Source: Fodinibius salsisoli
Lineage (GTDB): Bacteria; Bacteroidota; Rhodothermia; Balneolales; Balneolaceae
Assembly (NCBI RefSeq): GCF_026229185.1
Contig: NZ_JAGGJA010000004.1
Span: 243,758-307,757, forward strand
Reading direction: 5' to 3'
DNA: 64,000 nucleotides
In this document: positions 53,956-61,683 of the stretch, piece by piece
Layout of the letters: every line of letters starts with the position of its first letter
How positions within the stretch are numbered: the stretch's first letter is position 1
Notes under the pieces: model-generated
Seen by the model: only the letters and a program-made list of their open reading frames with translations
Databases searched by the model: none
What the model was told of the DNA's origin: nothing
Made by a program: the position numbers and the translations under genes

Positions 53956-55116
53956 ATGGAAAAGAAAAGAATATTAATTATAAGCCGATCATTTTATCCG
54001 GAAAATTCACCGCGATCACTACGGACGACTGAGCTGGTTAAAGAGTTTGCTCGACAGGAGCATGAGGTAACTTTGCTGACGGTCAGGAATGATGAGTATC
54101 ATAATGCGTTTGAAGAAGAGTTTGGTGTTACCATTAAAGACATTGGACAACTTAAGCTGCCCAACATTAATTTGAATGGAAGCAGTGGTGCAAAAAGACT
54201 TTTTAAGAGAGGGATTCGTCGAGGGCTACTCCAATTGTTTGAATATCCGGATATTGAATTGATGTATCGGATTCCCAAAGTGTTAAAAAATGAAGCCAAC
54301 TATGATTTGTTGATCTCCATTGCCGTTCCTCACCCCATCCATTGGGGGGTCGCCTGGGCATGGAGAAAGGTAGATCCGATTGCGGAAACTTGGATAGCCG
54401 ATTGTGGCGATCCTTATTATGGCTTAGAAAATGATTCGTTTAAAAAACTTTTTTACTTCGCCTGGATAGAAAAATGGTTCTGCCAAAAAGTTGATTATAT
54501 AACTATTCCATTTGAGGGAGGTCGTTCAGCATACTTTAATGAATTCCAGGAAAAAATAAGAGTTATTCCGCAGGGGTTATCTTTCCCCGACAGGCATAAT
54601 ACAAACCATACTGAGAACGGGGTCATCACTTTCGCATATTTTGGAAATATAGATAGTTACCGGCACTATGCCGTTCCCTTTTTAAAAAAACTGAACTCAA
54701 TAGAAAAGGAGTTTAAGTTTATCGTATACACCCGAAACAAAAATCTTTTTAAAGGATGTTTGGATCAACAGACGCTTGATAAATGTGAAATACACGATTA
54801 TGTAGATAGAGATACGTTACTAAATAGTTTAGCTGGTATCGATTTTTTAGTGCACTTTCCCTATCAGGAAGGAACACAGAAATCCTTAAAGCTGGTCGAT
54901 TATAATTTCTTACAGAAACCCATACTTGAGTACAGAAATGATGAGATCAGCGACAACAGTCTCAGGGAATTTTTGGAGTATAATTTTGAGCAAAAAAAAG
55001 CCTTTGAAGATTACAGAAAATATAAAATAGAGAATATATGCAACCGGTTTTTAGAGCTCATTAAAGAGGATAGGCAGAGTTCCATTCGGTTAAACAATAT
55101 GAAGTTAATACAATGA
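53956..55116 (+). CDS. GT-B fold glycosyltransferase (family 4-like)
   Basis: The protein has 386 residues. The N-terminal RILIISRSFYPENSPRSLRTTELVKEFARQ is the typical GT4 opening. Its second half has VITFAYFGNIDSYRHYAVPFL and IDFLVHFPYQEGTQKSLKLVDY, the donor-binding Rossmann half with an E-x-x-K/Q-like segment. A clear E-x7-E motif is not seen. The preceding ribosome site is AAGAAGAAGAG. It is followed, with 4-base overlap, by the polymerase-like gene. Confidence 0.8.
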   Translation: MEKKRILIISRSFYPENSPRSLRTTELVKEFARQEHEVTLLTVRNDEYHNAFEEEFGVTIKDIGQLKLPNINLNGSSGAKRLFKRGIRRGLLQLFEYPDIELMYRIPKVLKNEANYDLLISIAVPHPIHWGVAWAWRKVDPIAETWIADCGDPYYGLENDSFKKLFYFAWIEKWFCQKVDYITIPFEGGRSAYFNEFQEKIRVIPQGLSFPDRHNTNHTENGVITFAYFGNIDSYRHYAVPFLKKLNSIEKEFKFIVYTRNKNLFKGCLDQQTLDKCEIHDYVDRDTLLNSLAGIDFLVHFPYQEGTQKSLKLVDYNFLQKPILEYRNDEISDNSLREFLEYNFEQKKAFEDYRKYKIENICNRFLELIKEDRQSSIRLNNMKLIQ

Positions 55117-56411
55117 TTGAGAAAGGTAATTTACTAAAATGGACCGCTACCGAGGCTCAACCTACGGATGATAAGTCGGGTTACTATGCCGTGTTAGTAT
55201 TTTTAGTGTGGCCCTTACTGGCATTGGCCTCCGCCTTTTGGAACTATAATCAAAAATGGGGAAAGAATATACTTTGGGCGTTTGTAGCATTCTACGGCTT
55301 TACCTTTGCAATTGGTGCTGAAAGTCAGGGTAGCGATATTGTACGATATGTGGCTGAAGTGGAATCCTTACATGGTATTAGCTTATCGGTAAGTGATATG
55401 GTGAATTACTATCTGCAAAGTGGAGAGATTGATATCCTTCATACAGTTTTAGCAGTTACAGTATCACGGTTTACAGACAGCCAGGCCATACTAACACTGA
55501 TATACGGCATTATTTTTGGTTTTTTCTTTTCCCGGAATGTGTGGTATGTAATAGACCATCTAAAAGGAAAAATACAACCCATCACTTTGCTGTTGCTGGT
55601 TTGTTTTGCCCTTGCAGTTCCAATTTGGAATATCACCACCTTTAGGATGTGGACAGCGGCTCATATATTTATTTATGGGGCATTACCCTTTCTTTTTGAG
55701 GGGCAAAAAAAGGGGATGATCATTGCTGCACTGTCGATATTGGTACACTACACCTTTCTAATTCCGGTGGGTGCATTATTTATGTATAGCCTTTTAGGGA
55801 ACCGGTTGCTAGTCTACTTTGTATTCTTTTTAACTACCTTTTTCATTTCTGAAATAAACTTGACTGTGTTTAATAATGTTGTAGAAAACTATGCTCCTGC
55901 AGCGGTGCAAGAACGAACAGAAGGTTATAGGGGAGAAAACTATGTAGAATCTTACAGACAGGGGGAGGGATCATCCATGGTTTGGTATGCTCAATGGGAT
56001 GGAATAGCCTTTAAATGGTCCATAATGGGCTTTTTAGTAATTCTATTTTTGAAGGGAAAAGATTTTTTTAATAAAAATGAAAAATGGGCCAGTCTGTTAT
56101 CATTTACCCTGTTTTTTTATGGTATAGCAAACCTGCTTAGTTCACTCCCATCGGGAGGGCGGTTTATAGCTGTAGCAAACCTCGGGGCTGTTGCACTGAT
56201 TACCCTTTATGTACAGAATAGGGAGCATGAGGTGGTCATGAAGAGGTTTATCTTGGCTGCTACACCAGCCTTACTTCTTTTCGTGGTCGTTGCTTTTCGA
56301 ACAGGACTATATTCAATAAGTGCTTCATGTTTAATGGGTAACCCTGTGATAGCCCTGTTTGTAGCGGGTGAAAATATTTCCCTGAATGATGTGCTAAAGA
56401 TGGTTTTATAA
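55113..56411 (+). CDS. EpsG-like polysaccharide polymerase
   Basis: The protein has 432 residues and about 10 TM segments. The segment GAESQGSDIVRYV resembles the SD(L/I)xRY motif of EpsG-family polymerases. NITTFRMWTAAHIFIYG and SSLPSGGRFIAVANL are further family-like stretches. It probably polymerises repeat units. No flippase gene was found in the window. The ATG overlaps the preceding stop by 4 bases. Confidence 0.78.
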   Translation: MIEKGNLLKWTATEAQPTDDKSGYYAVLVFLVWPLLALASAFWNYNQKWGKNILWAFVAFYGFTFAIGAESQGSDIVRYVAEVESLHGISLSVSDMVNYYLQSGEIDILHTVLAVTVSRFTDSQAILTLIYGIIFGFFFSRNVWYVIDHLKGKIQPITLLLLVCFALAVPIWNITTFRMWTAAHIFIYGALPFLFEGQKKGMIIAALSILVHYTFLIPVGALFMYSLLGNRLLVYFVFFLTTFFISEINLTVFNNVVENYAPAAVQERTEGYRGENYVESYRQGEGSSMVWYAQWDGIAFKWSIMGFLVILFLKGKDFFNKNEKWASLLSFTLFFYGIANLLSSLPSGGRFIAVANLGAVALITLYVQNREHEVVMKRFILAATPALLLFVVVAFRTGLYSISASCLMGNPVIALFVAGENISLNDVLKMVL

Positions 56412-56482
56412 TTATGTGGCTAAAGCACTCAAATATTTTTGGTGAAGTTTTTAAACAATCTATTTAATGGCAAGGGGTTAAA

Positions 56483-57613
56483 ATGATTTCAAAAGTAAAA
56501 CGATATGTTTCGCGCCATGCAGCCAACATGTTTGGATGGTCTACCAATCGAAAGATAGTGGTGATAGAAAGTGATGATTGGGGAAGCATCAGAATGCCAT
56601 CAAAGAACATATACCAGGAATGTTTGAAAGCTGGTTACAGAGTTGACGAAATAGCCTATGAACGTTATGACAGTTTAGCCAGTGAAGATGATTTAGAACT
56701 GTTATTTGATGTTTTAAATAAGTACAAAGATCAAACCGGTAGGCCTGCAGTTATGACTGCGAACATTTTGACAGCTAACCCTGATTTTGAGAAAATAAAA
56801 TCAGCTGGCTTCCAAAAGTATTATTACGAATTAGTTGCGGACACATTTGATCGATACCCCAACCACTCAGGCTGTTTAGATCTATGGAAAGAAGGAAAAG
56901 AAAGAGGGCTATTTTATCCCCAGTCGCATGGAAGGGAGCATCTGAATGTCTCGGGTTTTATGGAAGCTCTTCGGGAAGGTAATGAAGACGCACTATTTGG
57001 ATTTAACCATCGAATGCCTGGTAGTATCCCATTGGAGAGTTCAAAAGGGGGGAACAAATTTGTTGAGTCGTTACGATATACCAATCCAATGGATAAAGGA
57101 GAAAAATTATCTATTGTTATTGAAGGGTTGAATCTATTTGAAGAGCTAATGGGACATAAATCAAAATCTTTTATGCCCCCTAATTATTTATGGAGTCCTG
57201 ATTTTAACGAAGCTATGTCTCAAATGGGAGTGCGGTATTACCAGGGAATTAAAAATATGAAAGAGCCTTTATTTGATGGTACCGTTCAAATACATAGCCA
57301 TAAATTAGGGGAGGTAAATCAATTTGGACAAAAATATTTGATGCGTAATGCAACTTTTGAACCAGCCTTAAATAAAGATAATGACGATACTGTTGATAAA
57401 TGTTTAAAAGATATCAGTATTGCCTTTAGGATGAATAAGCCTGCAGTTATTTGTTCTCATCGATTAAACTATGTTGGCTTTATAGACGAAAAAAATAGGG
57501 ACAGAAATTTAGGAATGTTGGATGAGTTATTGCATACCATTAAAAAAAGATGGCCCGACATAGAATTTAAAAATTCGGACCAGCTCGGCATGCTCATCGA
57601 AAAAAACAGCTAA
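56483..57613 (+). CDS. polysaccharide (de)acetylase-family protein
   Basis: The protein has 376 residues. The N-terminus has a VIESDDWGSIRMPS segment, a two-aspartate motif like that of NodB-fold deacetylases, and SHGREHLNV (about 149-157) matches the H-x3-H metal motif. Near the C-terminus AVICSHRLNYVG fits the catalytic His region. It should act on the N- or O-acetyl groups of the polymer, or on a precursor. It precedes three ATP-grasp genes. Confidence 0.75.
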   Translation: MISKVKRYVSRHAANMFGWSTNRKIVVIESDDWGSIRMPSKNIYQECLKAGYRVDEIAYERYDSLASEDDLELLFDVLNKYKDQTGRPAVMTANILTANPDFEKIKSAGFQKYYYELVADTFDRYPNHSGCLDLWKEGKERGLFYPQSHGREHLNVSGFMEALREGNEDALFGFNHRMPGSIPLESSKGGNKFVESLRYTNPMDKGEKLSIVIEGLNLFEELMGHKSKSFMPPNYLWSPDFNEAMSQMGVRYYQGIKNMKEPLFDGTVQIHSHKLGEVNQFGQKYLMRNATFEPALNKDNDDTVDKCLKDISIAFRMNKPAVICSHRLNYVGFIDEKNRDRNLGMLDELLHTIKKRWPDIEFKNSDQLGMLIEKNS

Positions 57614-57623
57614 ATATATACTC

Positions 57624-58733
57624 ATGTTTAAAAAAATACTATTTCATAAAGAGTTGTCTCCCAAGAAAAAGATGAAAAATAGTCTTTTATATTTATCGAG
57701 GGTACGGGGAGCTAAAAAAGCTTGGGATAAACGGTATGACCGTGTACTTGCTGCAAATAAAAAATATAGTACCCCATGTGAGTCACAGGTAGAATCCGAC
57801 CATGAAAAATTGTGGTCCGACTTTAGAAGAAAAGCCGATTTAACCACGCTAAGAGTTTCTAAAAATATATCGGGTGTTTCTAACCCTAAGATTATCCCGG
57901 AAGATATCTATGTTGCTGATATTGAACCAACGCTTATTACTGATAAATCTGTGGATTATATTAGCATCAAAAGTTTTTACAACCGATGGTTTCCTGAAGG
58001 AATCTTTCCCAAAGATCTATTCCATCGCATTGACGGGCAATATTTGGATAGGAATTTAGAGGTCAGTAATTATAATGAATTACAGCGTCTTGCAAAGCAG
58101 ATTACATATCCAGTCATATTAAAGCCTAATAAAGACACCTATGGCGGTATGGATATTAATATCGTAAATAATGCTGAAGAGTTATTAAGTCTTGCCAATA
58201 AAAGGAAAAATTTTGTTGTTCAGGAAAAAATTAAACAGCATGATTTTTTTGAAAAGTTTCACCCCAAAAGTTTAAATACCATAAAGCTTTTTCTCTATAA
58301 GTCGGTGAAAAATGACCAGCTCCATATCTTGTCAATGGCGTTGAGAATGGGAAAAAATGGTTCTCTTGATAACGAATCGGCCGGTGGAGTAAGCACATTT
58401 ATAAGGGATGATGACTCTCTGAATGGATATGCAGTAGATAAATTGGGAACAAAGTACTTAGAACATCCGAATACAGGAGCCCCCTTTGATTGTAAAATAC
58501 CCGATCTGGATAGACTTAGAACATTAGCCCGTAAAATTGGGAATAAAGTGTTTTTTGCCAGGGTATTTGCCCTTGATGCCTGTTATGATAACGAGGGTAA
58601 CTGGCGAATAATAGAGTTAAATACCTATGGTCAATCTATTAGGTTTGCCCAGTATGGCGGACAACCTTTTTTCGGTGAGTTTACAGATGAAGTAATAGAA
58701 CACTGCAAAGAAAATCACTGGGCATTAAATTGA
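57624..58733 (+). CDS. sugar-transfer-associated ATP-grasp protein
   Basis: The protein has 369 residues. ATP-grasp features: ITYPVILKPNKDTYGG (Lys binding ATP), FVVQEKIKQHDFFEKFHPKSLNTIKLFLY, then AGGVSTFI, and the metal site NWRIIELNTYG. The HPKSLNT–RGGG-like arrangement is that of the ATPgrasp_ST family found beside glycosyltransferases. It ligates a carboxylate and an amine (or OH) with ATP, probably decorating a sugar or peptide. It starts 10 bases after the deacetylase gene. Confidence 0.82.
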   Translation: MFKKILFHKELSPKKKMKNSLLYLSRVRGAKKAWDKRYDRVLAANKKYSTPCESQVESDHEKLWSDFRRKADLTTLRVSKNISGVSNPKIIPEDIYVADIEPTLITDKSVDYISIKSFYNRWFPEGIFPKDLFHRIDGQYLDRNLEVSNYNELQRLAKQITYPVILKPNKDTYGGMDINIVNNAEELLSLANKRKNFVVQEKIKQHDFFEKFHPKSLNTIKLFLYKSVKNDQLHILSMALRMGKNGSLDNESAGGVSTFIRDDDSLNGYAVDKLGTKYLEHPNTGAPFDCKIPDLDRLRTLARKIGNKVFFARVFALDACYDNEGNWRIIELNTYGQSIRFAQYGGQPFFGEFTDEVIEHCKENHWALN

Positions 58734-58740
58734 GGGACTT

Positions 58741-59769
58741 ATGAAAATAGCAATTCATCATAAAGAAGGTGGTTTTAGCTCCAAATGGATTGAATACTGC
58801 GAAGATCATCAGGTAGATTATAAAACTGTAAGTTGTTATGATAATGATATAATCGATCAGTTAGAGGATTGTGCTGCTTTGATGTGGCATTTTAATCAGT
58901 CAAATCCTAAAGATGTGTTGTTTGCCAAACAGCTGATATTTGCTTTGCAATCCGCTGGGAAAAAGGTGTTTCCTGACTTTTATACCGCCTGGCATTTTGA
59001 TGATAAAGTAGGTCAAAAGTACCTACTGGAAGAGGTAGGAGCTCCCCTTGTTCCCTCATACGTGTTTTATGATAAACAGCAGGCACTGAATTGGGTTCAG
59101 AATACCGATTTCCCCAAAGTATTTAAATTGCGTAAGGGGGCTGGTGCGGCTCACGTCAAGTTGGTTGAAAGTAAATCAGAGGCACGCAAACAGGTGAAAA
59201 AAGCATTTTCAAGCGGGTTTAGCCAGTATGATAAAGTTCAGAATTTTAAAGACCGGTGGTATCAATATCAAAATGGCAAGACAGGATGGTGGAATGTGGC
59301 CAAGGGGCTGTTGAGGTTTGCAAGAACAACAGAGTTTGCGAGAGTTGTCGGACCTGAAAGAGGGTATATTTACTTTCAAGATTATATTTCGGGGAATGAT
59401 TTTGACATCCGCGTGATAGTGATTGACGGTAAGGCCTTTGCAATCAAACGATTGGTCCGTGAGGGTGATTTCAGAGCGTCGGGCAGTGGCCATGTACTTT
59501 TTGAAAAACATCATTTTGATGAGAAGACGGTTCGTCTTTCTTTTGAGATAGCTGAAAATATTAACAGCCAGTGTCTGGCCATTGATTATGTATTCCAGGA
59601 CGGAAAGCCATTGATCGTTGAACTTAGTTATGGATTTATTAAAGAAGTTTATTATGAATGTGAAGGATACTGGGACCGGGAGTTGAACTGGCATAAAGGA
59701 GCATTTAATGCCCAGGGATGGATGGTTGAATCGTTATTGAAAGAGGTAAGCATAAATTCTCCGGCATGA
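58741..59769 (+). CDS. RimK-like ATP-grasp ligase
   Basis: The protein has 342 residues. An N-terminal domain has an MWHFNQSNPKD segment, then DDKVGQKYLLEEVGAPLVPSYVF, FPKVFKLRKGAGAAHVKLV (ATP loop), YIYFQDYISGNDFDIRVIVIDGKAFAIKRLVR, and LAIDYVFQDGKPLIVELSYGF (metal ligands). This order fits RimK/glutathione-synthetase-type ligases that attach amino acids. It follows the first ATP-grasp gene after 7 bases. Confidence 0.82.
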   Translation: MKIAIHHKEGGFSSKWIEYCEDHQVDYKTVSCYDNDIIDQLEDCAALMWHFNQSNPKDVLFAKQLIFALQSAGKKVFPDFYTAWHFDDKVGQKYLLEEVGAPLVPSYVFYDKQQALNWVQNTDFPKVFKLRKGAGAAHVKLVESKSEARKQVKKAFSSGFSQYDKVQNFKDRWYQYQNGKTGWWNVAKGLLRFARTTEFARVVGPERGYIYFQDYISGNDFDIRVIVIDGKAFAIKRLVREGDFRASGSGHVLFEKHHFDEKTVRLSFEIAENINSQCLAIDYVFQDGKPLIVELSYGFIKEVYYECEGYWDRELNWHKGAFNAQGWMVESLLKEVSINSPA

Positions 59770-59909
59770 TGTACGCATAAATATTAGTTGGACATCATCA
59801 AGAGCAAGATCTTTGGAATGCGGAGTGGAATAAGTAGTCATTCACTAAAAATAAGTGGAGACTTGGAATTCAGTGGTGGTATAGAAAAAATGAACCATAA
59901 AAGTTGATT

Positions 59910-60986
59910 ATGCATAGCTTGATGTCAAAAATATTGTTTAGGACAATGGAAGCATTAGATGCGGTCAATGACAAGTGGCGGGAGCATGTTAATTTGAAGA
60001 TGTCGAGGGATACAGCTAAAAAACTTAGAAAAAAGCTTGTTGCATTAAATGGGAAAACTATTATAAATCAGGAGTTATTAAAGGAGATAAAATCATACTG
60101 CCAAAATGTATTCGGGAATAGCTCATACTGGCCTTGGTTGGCATATTATACTGAACTAAGAGGGGAGTTTAAGGAAGGGTGGATGCCTGATGACTATTAC
60201 CGCTTTGAATTACTTCCCAAAATGAATCCGGAGAAGTTTATGAGGTTCAGTGAAGCCAAAATTATTGATCATAAACTGTTTGAAGAAGCCATTATTGACC
60301 CGCTATTCTTTCGAACCAACGGGCATTATTGTGGCAAGGATGGAGCAGTTAAAAAAGAGTCAGAAATACAACATATCCTCAAAGACCTCAATAATGAGGT
60401 TATTATAAAGCCAGCTGATGGTCGTGGAGGTCAAGGGATAATGTTTGAACATTCCAGAGAGGTATGTTTGGATGACCTCCCCCCCAATACGGACTTGCTG
60501 TTCCAGGAGGTTCTTGGACAACATGCTGAGTTAAATAAGCTGTACCCACACTCTATCAATACCTTAAGAGTACTCACTTTTCTTAATGAAACAGGGGCCA
60601 TAGAAGTTAAATTTATTGTGATAAGGTTTGGGATAAATGGTTCCAGGGTTGATAATGCTTCCAGAGGCGGGGGATGGATTTTTGTTCGACTGGATGGAAC
60701 GGTTGAACCCACGGCTTTTGAAGCAGAGGGTATTCCAATAGGTAATAGACATCCTGATACTGGATTTGAATACAGCAAACTTAAACTTCCCTTTTTGCCT
60801 AAGGTAATAGAGTTGTGCAAAAAGGCTCATCACAGTTTTCCATATACCCGAATTATAGGTTGGGATGTTTTGGTAAAGGAAAATGGAGAAGCTAAATTTA
60901 TTGAGTGGAATGCTAATAACCCATTTATGGAAGCAATTGAAGCTCGTTTCGGCCCATTTTTCAAAGATATAATCCTCCCTGAATAA
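59910..60986 (+). CDS. sugar-transfer-associated ATP-grasp protein (second copy)
   Basis: The protein has 358 residues from the ATG at 59910; a TTG at 59904 is possible but weaker, and an ATG at 59922 is the alternative. Features: EVIIKPADGRGGQGIM (ATP loop), PHSINTLRVLTFL, ASRGGGWIFVRLDG, and GWDVLVKENGEAKFIEWNANNPF (metal ligands). This matches ATPgrasp_ST. It is the last gene of the locus and lies about 140 bases after the RimK-like gene, so it may have a separate promoter. Confidence 0.83.
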   Translation: MHSLMSKILFRTMEALDAVNDKWREHVNLKMSRDTAKKLRKKLVALNGKTIINQELLKEIKSYCQNVFGNSSYWPWLAYYTELRGEFKEGWMPDDYYRFELLPKMNPEKFMRFSEAKIIDHKLFEEAIIDPLFFRTNGHYCGKDGAVKKESEIQHILKDLNNEVIIKPADGRGGQGIMFEHSREVCLDDLPPNTDLLFQEVLGQHAELNKLYPHSINTLRVLTFLNETGAIEVKFIVIRFGINGSRVDNASRGGGWIFVRLDGTVEPTAFEAEGIPIGNRHPDTGFEYSKLKLPFLPKVIELCKKAHHSFPYTRIIGWDVLVKENGEAKFIEWNANNPFMEAIEARFGPFFKDIILPE

Positions 60987-61683
60987 GAGAGTAGGTCAGA
61001 ATTAAAATTTCTTCAGGAAAATTATCTATTCCTTATTCCCCAATAATATTTGGAGTTTAACTTGACCTTTGAATTGAAGGTCTAAAGAGAAATGACGGAG
61101 ATCATTTTTGATAGTTGTGCTTCATTTGTTGTATGTCTTCTCTTCTATTTTATACTTCGCGCACAAAAAGGCCTTTTTTTAAGGCGTAAACTAAGCTTTT
61201 TTATAGTTTTAGCCCTAAATAGAAACTCTCTTCTTACAGGTGCGAAGTATTAAGTGAATGCCCCCCATTATTTTATGTAGGTGTAAGAAAAGTTGTTCTT
61301 TTTTTTCGAGAAAAAGGAACAATTATTCGTAATATAAAGTATTAAAATTTTCTAATAATCATCTATATACTCAACCCAAGAACCACCACTAATAAATACC
61401 GTGTTAAAAAAGCAAATTTTGGTTAGGGGTAAAAATATCAGCGGAAAGACGGCTCTATTTATCTCGTTTTCTCTTATAAAATTTAAATCATCTCGTATGT
61501 CTATCGGTTAAATCCCTAAAAATAATTAATTATACGTGCATCTACAGACAGTCATTCACTGTTACAATTTTTGGAGAATGAGACTATTCTTTCATTGGAA
61601 GAGTACAGGAAAGGTCTGTTCAATTTTGATGTCTTATGGATTTATATCGTTAGATAGGCGGGGAAAATAACCCTTATTCTAAC
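60987..61683. other. 697-base intergenic region with inverted repeats
   Basis: No gene was found. Inverted repeats: ATACTTCGC (61152-61160) / GCGAAGTAT (61242-61250); GCCTT (61171-61175) / AAGGC (61181-61185); and TTGTTCTTTTTT (61293-61304) / AAAAAGGAACAA (61311-61322) with one mismatch. Some may be terminator or operator parts between the locus end and the surface lipoprotein gene. No strict -24/-12 motif is present. Confidence 0.4.
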
